A stretch of DNA of 64,000 nt from JAICYJ01 sp038212095. Its GTDB lineage: Bacteria > Actinomycetota > Thermoleophilia > Gaiellales > JAICJC01. This document shows positions 53,301-60,405 of the stretch, in pieces (the stretch's first letter is position 1; each line of letters begins with the position of its first letter). The DNA is taken from the NCBI GenBank assembly GCA_038212095.1, contig JBBQUW010000007.1, positions 62,001 through 126,000 of the forward strand, written 5' to 3'. The translations under genes were made by a program, and so were the position numbers. The notes under the pieces are model-generated. The model saw nothing but the letters and a program-made list of their open reading frames with translations. It did not search any database and was not told the DNA's origin.

Positions 53301-53991
53301 CCTCGATCGCCCGCTCGACCTCGGCGATCTCGATCGGCCGGCGATCCTCGTGCGAGCCCGAGCCCTCGTGGCGGCGGAACCGCACCACTGCTCCCCCCGG
53401 CGTGTGGCGGAATCGGAAGCGGGTCGCCGCCCGCAGCCACAGGTCGAGGTCGGCGGCGAGCTGGTATCCGTCGGCGTATCCACCCACCTGGTCGAACACG
53501 CGGCGGTGGATCACGGTGGAGGGGTAGACCAGGAAGTTGTGCATCCGGACAAGCACGTGCAGCAGCTCGTCGGGTGCGAACTCGCGGCTGGCCCAGGCGC
53601 TGGTGGTGCGGCCGGCGGCGTCGATCATCTCGGCGTCCCCGTGCACGATGCCGGTGTCGGGGTGGGCGCTGAAGATCGCGACCTGGCGCTCGAGCCGGTC
53701 CGGCAGCATCAGGTCGTCATCGGGCAGGTTGGCGATCAGCTCGCCGCGGGCCTCCGCCAGGCAGCGGTTCCAGCTGCCGACCATGCCCACGTTGGTCTCA
53801 TTGCGCAGATAGCGGATGCGGCGATCGGTGAACGCGGCCACCGTGTCTCGGGTCTCGTCGTCGGAGGCGTTGTCGCAGACCAGCAGTTCGAAGTCGGTGA
53901 AGGTCTGCGCCAGGCAGCTCTCGATCGCGTCGCGCAGGTACCGGGCACGGTTGTACGTCGCCAGCGCGATCGTGACGCGGGGCGCGCTCAC
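50374..53991 (-). CDS. three-domain glycosyltransferase (GT2-GT4-GT4)
   Basis: This is a 1205-residue cytoplasmic protein. Residues ~5-220 are a GT2 domain (ATYNRARYLRDAIESCLAQ, DNASDDETRD, DDD motif in LPDDDLMLPDR). Residues ~285-690 are a first GT4 domain (SGGGTIVPRYLSRELVRRG, then GFFGSAYPHKGPSLLIEAAQ). Residues ~700-1080 are a second GT4 domain (FLFVGGLIERKAPELLVAAYL, GFCMPALEAMASGLPVIATE). A helical tail of ~120 residues resembles the tails of the GT2 proteins at 54261 and 58265 in its Ala/Leu-rich composition. It probably builds three consecutive linkages of one glycan. GTG start. No ribosome site or sigma-28-like site is seen directly upstream. Confidence 0.88.
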   Translation of the reverse strand: MSAPRVTIALATYNRARYLRDAIESCLAQTFTDFELLVCDNASDDETRDTVAAFTDRRIRYLRNETNVGMVGSWNRCLAEARGELIANLPDDDLMLPDRLERQVAIFSAHPDTGIVHGDAEMIDAAGRTTSAWASREFAPDELLHVLVRMHNFLVYPSTVIHRRVFDQVGGYADGYQLAADLDLWLRAATRFRFRHTPGGAVVRFRRHEGSGSHEDRRPIEIAEVERAIEATIERLGCAALVPEAEGDESLAQVRLADLMEERGLPLPSVAGRLRDRGLRGRRRIMLTSFGYNDSGGGTIVPRYLSRELVRRGWDVTVFHAAVGRIEGAPAYAVKRWYEDGVRLIGVYNRPHGLLDLGNAQREIDDPPITRAFAEALDRHRPEVVHVHNLHNLGAGLLDEIAARGIRAHFSTHNYWLICPRNYLYTEQLDLCHGPADRGAACATCVGSPDRRGYQERLSEVRTRFRRSIDTCLAVSEAMKRTLVSNGYPAEMIDVVSQAMPQEERIWQHLGAERQPGRAGTTLTVGFFGSAYPHKGPSLLIEAAQRCQAEVRVEIHGDAQPQFAAHLRALRRGVVTVMGAFDHESLSDRLAGVDVAVIPSLWWDCAPLMVAECLAGRVPVLAARMGGIPDFIRDEIDGMLFDGRDVDDLAAKLDRLAGEAGLLERLQENIEPPRRFAAYVDELERYYNGERPSRDRPDRQPVTVSWHGDQLRKTSLAGINREVCRRLAGEPGIALQRVLRSGDGLDRVPQHPTEIEVRHQWPYDFGPSTARLAVIQPWEFGAVPAEWIDPIRRNVDELWVPSEYVKRMYVAGGIDPDRVAVVPNGVDLDLFRPEGERFPLDAPEGTRFLFVGGLIERKAPELLVAAYLDAFQGRDDVCLVIKSSGAGEIYADADLGRLEQYQRDGLLPRIVHIDHDLSDEQMAALYRACDVMVLPYRGEGFCMPALEAMASGLPVIATEGGPTDEFVPAGAGWRIPSALRPIPGNQVDQWQTAGAAFMLEPDLAALRDLMLEADRDRVDRRKRGQAGRAAAELLSWDAVAAMYRARIELLAARPPRALDAPAAPFPLEGDAAAKLLAMPAWSGSDRLGDLLLAWSQTTMPGDSACLYLIADRRLHGAGDQLTERVLAAAATSGADLDAGADITIVVQPLRAGLEAALHAAAGGFVRLHGADAGAARDATAAGNAVLEPAREAIAGWLTSRIRAAA

Positions 53992-54034
53992 AGGCCACTC
54001 GACCGTCGCGTCAGCGCGCGCTGGAAACGGTCAC

Positions 54035-54214
54035 TCAGGGGTGCGGCGGAGCCGCGTCCACCCTCATCGGTAACACCGATGCGGCGCTGGTGGGGTCGCT
54101 GGCCGGGAAGCTCTCGTCCAGCTCCTGGTCGAGCAACTGCTCCTGGCGGCCGCGCTCCCGCTCGTGCTGTGCACCGCGAGCCGCGGCCGTCGTAGCCGGC
54201 GGATGTTCGGGCAT
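54035..54214 (-). CDS. small protein with DESFPASDP motif
   Basis: This is a 59-residue, highly charged, soluble protein. Its only recognisable mark is LLDQELDESFPASDPTSAA; I recall short proteins with DESFPASDPPS in many bacteria, without known function. It lies between two glycosyltransferase genes on the same strand. The overlapping frame at 53988-54251 has no such motif, so I prefer this one. No ribosome site is visible. Confidence 0.6.
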   Translation of the reverse strand: MPEHPPATTAAARGAQHERERGRQEQLLDQELDESFPASDPTSAASVLPMRVDAAPPHP

Positions 54215-54260
54215 GTGGGGGATGGTACAGCGCGTCCAAGTCGGGCTCCATTGCCGGCGG

Positions 54261-55568
54261 TCAGCGACCGTTCGGCAGCGTCTCCCACCGCGCCGGGTCG
54301 GCGTCGCGAGCGAACGGGTCGGGTGGCAGTCCGGCCAGCACCGGAACGCCTGCCGCCTCGGCACGCGCCGCCTCCTGCGAGCCGAACGGTGCCAGCGCGA
54401 GGGCGCCCGGCAGGAGCAGCGCCTCGGCCGAGTCGGCGGGCACCAGATCGACGCCGATATCCGGCCCGTCCGCCAGCACCGCCTCCAGCAGCGGCACCGC
54501 ATCGCCGACCAGGCCGGGCGGTACGGTGACCGCGAACGTCTCCAGCAGGCGGGCTCGATCGAGCGCGCGGGCGCTGGCGACCGCGGCTGCGACCGCGGCC
54601 GGCTCGAGCGCGGGAGCGGCCACGGCGTGGAACGGCAGGGTCGGTGCCAGCAAGCCGGCCTGCGTCGCCAGCCGCGAGACCAGCGACCGCAACGCCGGGT
54701 CGTCCGGCATCAGCGTCAACGCCCGCAGGGCGAGATCGTAGCCGGCGTGGCCGTGGGCAACCCGGCGGTGGCCGTCGCGATCGAGGTGGATGGCAGTGCG
54801 TGCCAGGCAGGCGGCCATCATCGGCGCCCGCAGCGGGCCCCATTCGTCCGGGAAGGCCTCGTCCGATAGCGCGAGCGCCAGGCTGGCCGGGTCGTCGCGG
54901 GCGTAGGACGCCGATCTCAGCGAGTCGCTGGTACCGCTCTCCGGGTGCTGGCGCCAGCGCACCAGCGGCTCGTGCGCCATCGCCACCGGGTGGCGCAAGC
55001 TGAGCCGCATCCAGGCCAGCCAGTCGGCGCAGTACGGCACGCGCCCGTCGAACCCCCCCAGCTCGCGCAGGGCGTCGCTTCGGATCACGGTGGCCGGGCA
55101 GGTGACGCAGTTGACGGGGGCGCAGAGCTGGAAGAACTCTCGCGGCGCGAACAGGACCTTCGGCTGGGAGATGCGCCCCAGCTCGCCGACCACCGCGCCA
55201 TCGGGATCTATCAGCAGCACCGGGCTGTGGGCGAACCCGGCGCCGGTGCCGTCGATCGCGGCCAGCTTGCGAGCCAGGTTATCGCTCTCCATCACGTCGT
55301 CGGCCGCGAACGGCACGAACAGCGGCGCCGACGTCTCGAACAGCGCCCGGTTGAGGCTGCCGTAGTAGCCGAGGTCGACCTCGTTCGCGGTATAGCTCAC
55401 GCGCCGGTCGTCCAGGTAGCTGCGGGCGATCTCGGCGCTGCGGTCAGTTGACAGGTTGTCGTAGATCAGCAGCTCGAGGTCACCGTGGCACTGGCCGAGC
55501 ACGCTCTCGATCGCCTCGGCGATGAACCGCTCACCGTTCCGCACCGAGATCGCCACGCAGACGCGCAT
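54261..55568 (-). CDS. GT2-family glycosyltransferase (paralogue A)
   Basis: This is a 435-residue family 2 glycosyltransferase: an N-terminal catalytic domain (CVAISVRNGERFIAEAIESV, DNLSTDRSAEIARSYLDD, the acceptor motif AADDVMESDN) and an Ala/Leu-rich C-terminal region of about 170 residues. It is a paralogue of the protein at 58265-59443; both share LGYYGSLNR, VPFAADDVM and APVNCV. ATG 55568 is chosen; a GTG two codons upstream would give the usual GTGA overlap with the SEC-C gene. It probably adds a sugar to the same cell-surface or flagellar glycan. Confidence 0.87.
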   Translation of the reverse strand: MRVCVAISVRNGERFIAEAIESVLGQCHGDLELLIYDNLSTDRSAEIARSYLDDRRVSYTANEVDLGYYGSLNRALFETSAPLFVPFAADDVMESDNLARKLAAIDGTGAGFAHSPVLLIDPDGAVVGELGRISQPKVLFAPREFFQLCAPVNCVTCPATVIRSDALRELGGFDGRVPYCADWLAWMRLSLRHPVAMAHEPLVRWRQHPESGTSDSLRSASYARDDPASLALALSDEAFPDEWGPLRAPMMAACLARTAIHLDRDGHRRVAHGHAGYDLALRALTLMPDDPALRSLVSRLATQAGLLAPTLPFHAVAAPALEPAAVAAAVASARALDRARLLETFAVTVPPGLVGDAVPLLEAVLADGPDIGVDLVPADSAEALLLPGALALAPFGSQEAARAEAAGVPVLAGLPPDPFARDADPARWETLPNGR

Positions 55569-55570
55569 CG

Positions 55571-56902
55571 TCACGCTGCCCGCAGGGCGTGGCACTTCTT
55601 GTACTTGCGACCGCTGCCGCATGGGCAGGGCGCGTTGCGAGCGTGCCCGTGGGCATCGATTGAGCCGGCCGCCGCGGCCGGTGGAGCGACCGGCGCGGCG
55701 GCCTGCTCGGCCGCGAACTGCGCTGCCGCCAGCGGCAGCATGGCGTCACGCGCCTGGCACAGGTTGGTCGCCTCGTGGAACTCGCCGCGACCGCGCAGGT
55801 GTGCGATCGAGGCCTCCAGCAGCGTCAGCGCGGCACGGGTCACCAGCGGCTCGTCGGCAACCTCCGGCCGATCGCCCAGCGCCTTCAGCACGAGCTGCTT
55901 CATTGCCGTGTGGGCCAGCTCCATGCCGTCCACCGTCAGCGGTCCAGGGGCGCCGCAGGCACGACCGAACCAGGCCGCGAAGCGCTGGTTGAAGTCGGGA
56001 GGCGCGGTCAGGTCGAGGCCGTGCAGGCGCGTCGCCAGCATCATGTCGACCGAGCCCTCGGCCAGCACGCGCGCCTGGACGGCCGCCTGGTCGTAGCGCA
56101 CCAGTGCCGTCGGATCCCACAGGAAATCGGTCGCTGAGGCGGCCAGATCGTCCCAGTGGTTGTGCCAGCCCATCTCGCGTTCCTCGGCCGGGTAGCGGTC
56201 GAGCCGCTCGCTGTAGATCTTGCGACGCGCATGCTCCGGTGTGCGGATGGGAAAGTGCAGTGAGATGAAGTGCACCGGGCAGACGCGGCGGCCGGCGAAC
56301 TCGGCGGCGTGACCGCCGGTGCGTGCGATCTGCACCTCGCTGCCGGCCGCCGGCTGGCGCCAGGCCTTCACCCACAGCGTGTTGGCGAACTCGGCCCGCT
56401 CGTAGTGCGTCAGCGAGTCGCGTGGATCTCCCCCAGCAACGAAGCTCTCGTCGGTGGGACGAAACTCGAGCACCTGCGACTGCACGGCGTTGTAGCCCAG
56501 CGCGTCGACCAGCGCGATCGCGTCGGCATGTGACATCCCCGGCCACGGTCCGACCCGGAACTCGTCGGCGTCCGCCCGGATGTACCAGTCCGCCCCCAGC
56601 TCGCCCGCCAGCTGTTCGTTGCGGCGCAGGATCTCGCCCCACATGTACTCCTTCTTGGCCCGTTCGCTGCCGCCCACATCGTCGGGGAACCGCTCCACCC
56701 GGATCACGCCGTTGCCCAGCCGCTGCGACGCGATCTCGGCGGTGCCGTCAGTCGAGCAGTTGTCGATCAGGTACACCTCGACGCCGTCCTCGATGTAGTG
56801 GCGGATCACCGACTCGATCACGTCGGCCTCGTTGTAGGCAGGCAGGATGGCGATGATGCGCGGCCGCGGGGAGCTCAGCTCGAGTGCCGGCGCGATGCTC
56901 AT
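55571..56902 (-). CDS. GT2-type glycosyltransferase fused to a SEC-C zinc motif
   Basis: This is a 443-residue protein. The first ~300 residues form a glycosyltransferase-2-like domain (ILPAYNEADVIESVIRHYIE, IDNCSTDGT, and RADADEF as the DxD-type motif). The C-terminus carries a SEC-C motif with Cys426, Cys428, Cys437 and His438 (CPCGSGRKYKKCH), known from SecA where it binds zinc and SecB or ribosomes. An Ala/Pro linker joins them. The ATG overlaps the rfbH stop, so it is in the rfbH operon. The fusion may tether the enzyme to nascent or unfolded substrate protein, which would suit co-secretional protein glycosylation; this is inference. Confidence 0.88.
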   Translation of the reverse strand: MSIAPALELSSPRPRIIAILPAYNEADVIESVIRHYIEDGVEVYLIDNCSTDGTAEIASQRLGNGVIRVERFPDDVGGSERAKKEYMWGEILRRNEQLAGELGADWYIRADADEFRVGPWPGMSHADAIALVDALGYNAVQSQVLEFRPTDESFVAGGDPRDSLTHYERAEFANTLWVKAWRQPAAGSEVQIARTGGHAAEFAGRRVCPVHFISLHFPIRTPEHARRKIYSERLDRYPAEEREMGWHNHWDDLAASATDFLWDPTALVRYDQAAVQARVLAEGSVDMMLATRLHGLDLTAPPDFNQRFAAWFGRACGAPGPLTVDGMELAHTAMKQLVLKALGDRPEVADEPLVTRAALTLLEASIAHLRGRGEFHEATNLCQARDAMLPLAAAQFAAEQAAAPVAPPAAAAGSIDAHGHARNAPCPCGSGRKYKKCHALRAA

Positions 56903-58224
56903 GCGGCACGGCGTCGCCGGCCGGCATGGAACTCCGCCACGCTGGCGGCAACGTGCTCGCGCTCGTCCGCTCCGATGCCGGGGTAACAGCCGATCCAGAA
57001 CGAGCCATCGGCGATCAGGTCGGTCACCGCCAGCGGCGCGGCCACGCGGTGCTCGACCTCGGCGTAGGCCGGCTGTCGTAGCAGGTTGCCCGCCATCAGC
57101 TGCCGCGAGTCGATGCCGCGCTGATGCAGGTGGGTGACGAGGTCATGCTTGGTGTAGGGCGCTTCCGGCCGCACGGTGACCGCAAATCCGAACCAGGACG
57201 TTTCTGCGCGCTCGTCCTGCTCAGGCAGGATCAGGTGCTCGCTCCAGGCGGCGAGTGCCTCGCGCAGGAAGGCGTGGTTCTCGCGCCGGCGGGCGACGAA
57301 ATCGTCCAGCCGTGCCAGCTGCACGGTGCCGATCGCGGCCTGCATATCGGTGGCCTTGAGGTTGTAGCCCAGGTGCGAGTAGACGAACTTGTGGTCGTAG
57401 CCGTAGGGCAGGTCGCCGAACTGCTGCGTGAATCGCTTGCCGCAGGTGTCCGCGCAGCCCGGCTCACACCAGCAGTCGCGGCCCCAGTCGCGGTAGGACT
57501 CGACGATCTTCTTCAACTTGGGCCGCTGGGTGAGGACGGCGCCGCCCTCGCCGAGCGTGATCTGGTGGGCGGGGTAGAACGAGAGCGTGGCCAGGTCGCC
57601 GAACGTTCCGACCGGCGCGCCGTTCCAGGTCGACCCCAGCGCGTCGCAGCAATCTTCGATCAGGAACAGCTCGTGGCGGTGGCAGAACTCCGAGACGGCG
57701 TCCAGGTCGAACGGGTTACCGAGCGTGTGGGCGACCATCACGGCACGCGTGCGGTCGGAGAGGGCGCCCTCGAGCTGGGTAACGTCGATGTTGTACGACG
57801 GCAGGGTGACGTCCACGAACACCGGCACCAGCCCGTTCTGGATGATCGGGTTGACGGTGGTCGGGAAGCCGGCGGCGACCGTGATCACCTCGTCGCCGGG
57901 GCGTAGCCGGCGCTCACCCAGCTTGGGCGATGTGAGTGCGGTCAGGGCCAGCAGGTTGGCGGACGATCCGGAGTTGACCAGCAGCGCGTGGCGCTGGCCG
58001 GTGCGGCGGGCGAGGTCGCGTTCGAACACGCGCGCCTCGGGTCCGGCGGTGAGCCAGAAGTCGAGGCTGGTGCGTACCAGTTCGACCACCTCCTCGCGGC
58101 CGAACACCCGGCCGGAGGCGGACACGCGCGGGTTGGCGGGATCAAACGGCCGTGGCGCATGGGCGTCGGCGGCGTACTCGCCGACGAGCGCGAGGATCTG
58201 ATCGACAGTGGGCTTCGAGCTCAT
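56899..58224 (-). CDS. rfbH: CDP-4-dehydro-6-deoxyglucose 3-dehydrase (E1, RfbH/AscC type)
   Basis: This is a 441-residue PMP-dependent dehydrase. In the fold of DegT-type aminotransferases the lysine is replaced by His220 (SFYPAHQITLGEGG), the hallmark of E1. Cys251, Cys253, Cys256 and Cys261 (CWCEPGCADTCGKRF) can hold its [2Fe-2S] cluster. It removes the C3 hydroxyl in 3,6-dideoxyhexose synthesis; the E3 reductase partner is not in this window. ATG 58224 lies 10 bases after a sigma-28-type -10 element. It is the first gene of a minus-strand operon with the SEC-C and GT2 enzymes. Confidence 0.93.
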   Translation of the reverse strand: MSSKPTVDQILALVGEYAADAHAPRPFDPANPRVSASGRVFGREEVVELVRTSLDFWLTAGPEARVFERDLARRTGQRHALLVNSGSSANLLALTALTSPKLGERRLRPGDEVITVAAGFPTTVNPIIQNGLVPVFVDVTLPSYNIDVTQLEGALSDRTRAVMVAHTLGNPFDLDAVSEFCHRHELFLIEDCCDALGSTWNGAPVGTFGDLATLSFYPAHQITLGEGGAVLTQRPKLKKIVESYRDWGRDCWCEPGCADTCGKRFTQQFGDLPYGYDHKFVYSHLGYNLKATDMQAAIGTVQLARLDDFVARRRENHAFLREALAAWSEHLILPEQDERAETSWFGFAVTVRPEAPYTKHDLVTHLHQRGIDSRQLMAGNLLRQPAYAEVEHRVAAPLAVTDLIADGSFWIGCYPGIGADEREHVAASVAEFHAGRRRRAA

Positions 58225-58284
58225 CGTCCCGCGGTATCGGCACGCGTTTGGGGGAACTTGAGCATCACCCGAAAGTGGCACTCG
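58222..58284. repeat. direct repeat copy A flanking the GT2 gene
   Basis: About 62 bases match copy B at 59441-59502 at roughly three quarters of positions by hand alignment, with one gap. Conserved parts include the TATCGGCACG, CTTGAG and AAAGTGG blocks. The copy contains the rfbH start codon, its promoter and the last codons of the GT2 gene. Confidence 0.8.
58235..58261 (-). promoter_or_regulatory. sigma-28 (FliA/WhiG)-type promoter of rfbH
   Basis: Reading the minus strand: TCAA (58261-58258), 16 bases, GCCGATA (58241-58235). WhiG/FliA-class sigma factors use TAAA-N15/16-GCCGATAA. The rfbH ATG follows after 10 bases, so the transcript would be nearly leaderless. Confidence 0.75.
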
Positions 58285-59443
58285 TGTGTGCGCCAAATGG
58301 GTCGGGCGGGTTGTGGATGAGCGCAGGAATGCCCACTGCCTCAGCCTCGGCGACCGCTTCGCTGCCGGCTGCGCAGAGTGCGACGCGACCCGGCAGCAGC
58401 TCGCTGGGATCGTCGCAGCACGACGCCAGCAGGCCGGCTGAGCTCAGGCGCGCGGCCAGCGCGTGTGACGGCTCGCCGGCCATCGCCACCGCCTCAAGCG
58501 GCCAGCGCGGAGCGGCGAGCTCTGCCCGCTGGAGGAGCTTCTCGAGCTGCCCGCGGTACTCGTCCACGTCCGGCTGCAGCAGCGCCGCCCGCGCCGAGAG
58601 CTCGTACGCCGCCATGCCGCCAGCCAGCCGCCGGTGGCCCGCGGCCTCGAGCACGCGGGCGCAGTTGGCCAGACATGCCGCCACGAACGGCGCCCGCAGC
58701 GGTTGCCAGGCGGTGGGAAAGGCGGGGTCGGCCATCGCGTGTTCGAGTGTCGCCGGAACGTCTCGGGCGAAGCTGGCCGACCGCGCGCCCTCGCTGGTGC
58801 CGTTGTCGGCGTGGCTGCGCCAGCTGGTCAGCGGCTCGCCGAGGTGGGCGACCGTCGAGCGCAGTGCGATCCGCAGCCACGCCAGCCAGTCGGCCGAGTA
58901 GGGAACACGCGGGTCGAATCCACCCAGGCCGGCCAGCACTCCGCGGCGGATCAGCGTTGACGGACAGGGCACGCAGTTGACGGGAGCGTTCTGGCCAAAG
59001 AAGTCAGGCCGGTAGAAGACGCGATCGTCGAGTCCCCACCCCAGCATTCCGATCCGCTCGCCGGCGGCGTCGATGATGTGGGCCGGGCCGAACACCATCG
59101 CCGCCCCCGTCCGCTCCAGCATGGCCAGCTTGCGCTCGAGGTTGAGCGGGTGCATCACGTCGTCGGCCGCGAACGGGACGAGCGCATCGCAGCCCGACTC
59201 GAACACTCCCCGGTTGAGGCTGCCGTAGTAGCCGAGGTCGTGGTCGTTGATGGTGAACCTGACGCGGGGATCATCGAGGTAGCCGCGAGCGATCTCGCTC
59301 GAGCGGTCACTCGAGCGGTTGTCGTAGATGCGAAGCTCGAGGTCGCGATGGCTCTGGTCGAGCACGCTCTCGATCGCCTCGGCCAGGAACCGCTCACCAT
59401 TCCGTACGCCGATCACGATGCAGACGCTGGTCGCAGGTGTCAT
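58265..59443 (-). CDS. GT2-family glycosyltransferase (paralogue B)
   Basis: This is a 392-residue paralogue of the protein at 54261-55568, with the same GT2 catalytic region (CIVIGVRNGERFLAEAIESVL, IYDNRSSDRSSEIARGYLDD, PFAADDVMHPLN) and a similar Ala/Leu-rich tail. The ATG at 59443 is preferred to one six codons upstream, because the upstream ATG lies inside the -10 element of its own promoter. The gene is monocistronic and bounded by 62-base direct repeats, so it looks like an inserted or duplicated cassette. Confidence 0.87.
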   Translation of the reverse strand: MTPATSVCIVIGVRNGERFLAEAIESVLDQSHRDLELRIYDNRSSDRSSEIARGYLDDPRVRFTINDHDLGYYGSLNRGVFESGCDALVPFAADDVMHPLNLERKLAMLERTGAAMVFGPAHIIDAAGERIGMLGWGLDDRVFYRPDFFGQNAPVNCVPCPSTLIRRGVLAGLGGFDPRVPYSADWLAWLRIALRSTVAHLGEPLTSWRSHADNGTSEGARSASFARDVPATLEHAMADPAFPTAWQPLRAPFVAACLANCARVLEAAGHRRLAGGMAAYELSARAALLQPDVDEYRGQLEKLLQRAELAAPRWPLEAVAMAGEPSHALAARLSSAGLLASCCDDPSELLPGRVALCAAGSEAVAEAEAVGIPALIHNPPDPFGAHTSATFG

Positions 59444-59502
59444 CGCGCCGCGTATCGGCACGACTTTCGAGCGACTTGAGGGTCACTCTAAAGTGGTACA
59501 CG
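59441..59502. repeat. direct repeat copy B flanking the GT2 gene
   Basis: This is the second copy of the repeat at 58222-58284, in the same orientation. It covers the start of paralogue B, its sigma-28-type promoter, and the -35 element of the divergent rfbF promoter. Confidence 0.8.
59453..59479 (-). promoter_or_regulatory. sigma-28 (FliA/WhiG)-type promoter of GT2 paralogue B
   Basis: On the minus strand: TCAA (59479-59476), 16 bases, GCCGATA (59459-59453). Element and spacing are identical to the rfbH promoter. The ATG at 59443 follows after 9 bases. Confidence 0.75.
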
Positions 59503-59516
59503 GCTGGTGCCGATGG
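59489..59516 (+). promoter_or_regulatory. sigma-28 (FliA/WhiG)-type promoter of rfbF
   Basis: On the plus strand: TAAA (59489-59492), 16 bases, GCCGATGG (59509-59516). It is divergent from, and adjacent to, the GT2 promoter. The rfbF ATG follows after 7 bases, so this message would also be leaderless or nearly so. Confidence 0.75.
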
Positions 59517-59523
59517 ACGCGGC

Positions 59524-60405
59524 ATGAGCGTCAAAGTCGTCCTGCTGTGCGGGGGCCAGGGCACCCGCATGCGCGAAGAGACCGAGTTTCGCCCCAAGCC
59601 GATGGTCGAGGTGGGCGGCCGGCCGCTGCTGTGGCACATCATGAAGGGGTACGCGCACCACGGCTTCTCCGACTTCATCCTCTGCCTGGGCCATCGCGGT
59701 CACATGATCAAGCGCTACTTCCTCGACTACCAGCTGCTCAACTCGGACGTCACCTTCGACCTGGCCGGCGGCGTGACCGAGTACCGCGGCCCCGGCGGCG
59801 ATGCGTGGCGCGTGACCTGCGCGGACACCGGCGAGCTGTCGATGACCGGTGCCCGCGTCAAGCGGATCGAGCCCTACCTTGCCGACTCGCAGCTGGTGCT
59901 GGTCACCTACGGTGATGGCCTGGCGGACATCGACATCGCCGATCTGGTGGCCTTCCACCGCTCCCACGGCCGGCTGGCGACTGTCACCGGCGTCCACGCA
60001 CCGGCCCGCTTCGGCCAGCTGGTGGCAGACGGAGGATGGGTGCGCCAGTTCGCCGAGAAGCCGACCGAGACCGGCTGGATCAACGGCGGCTTCTTCGTGT
60101 TCGACCGTCGCGTCTTCGAGCGGCTGTCGCCCGATCCGACCTGCGTGCTCGAGCACGAGCCACTGGAGCGGCTGGCGGCCGATGGCGAGCTGGCCGTGTA
60201 CCACCACCAGGGCTACTGGCAGTGCGCCGACACGCTGCGCGACGTCGAGCTGCTGCGGGGGCTGTGGGACGCCGATCAGGCGCCGTGGCGCACCTGGGAC
60301 GCCCGGCTCGATAGCTCCGGCCCGAACCACGGCCGCCGCGCCGCCGATCTGGGACTGAGCCCCGAGGCGGCGATCCGCGCCGCCACGCAGGAGCGGGCGG
60401 CGTGA
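59524..60405 (+). CDS. rfbF: glucose-1-phosphate cytidylyltransferase
   Basis: This is a 293-residue nucleotidyltransferase that makes CDP-glucose, the entry to CDP-3,6-dideoxyhexoses. Typical segments are VVLLCGGQGTRMREETEFRP then KPMVEVGGRPLLWHIMKGYA, YGDGLADIDI, INGGFFVF, and the C-terminal WQCADTLRDVELL. It complements rfbH on the other strand; the connecting CDP-glucose 4,6-dehydratase (RfbG) is not seen here and may lie beyond the right edge. ATG 59524 is set by homology and by the promoter immediately upstream. The stop overlaps the cupin gene (GTGA). Confidence 0.94.
   Translation: MSVKVVLLCGGQGTRMREETEFRPKPMVEVGGRPLLWHIMKGYAHHGFSDFILCLGHRGHMIKRYFLDYQLLNSDVTFDLAGGVTEYRGPGGDAWRVTCADTGELSMTGARVKRIEPYLADSQLVLVTYGDGLADIDIADLVAFHRSHGRLATVTGVHAPARFGQLVADGGWVRQFAEKPTETGWINGGFFVFDRRVFERLSPDPTCVLEHEPLERLAADGELAVYHHQGYWQCADTLRDVELLRGLWDADQAPWRTWDARLDSSGPNHGRRAADLGLSPEAAIRAATQERAA

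Noticed and set aside
51715..54195. 826-codon open frame opposite the triple glycosyltransferase
   Set aside because: Composition is typical of an antisense shadow in GC-rich sequence; the minus-strand glycosyltransferase has clear domains.
53988..54251. 87-codon minus-strand frame overlapping the DESFPASDP gene
   Set aside because: Its translation is Arg/Gly/Ala-rich without motif, while the overlapping frame carries a recognisable conserved motif.
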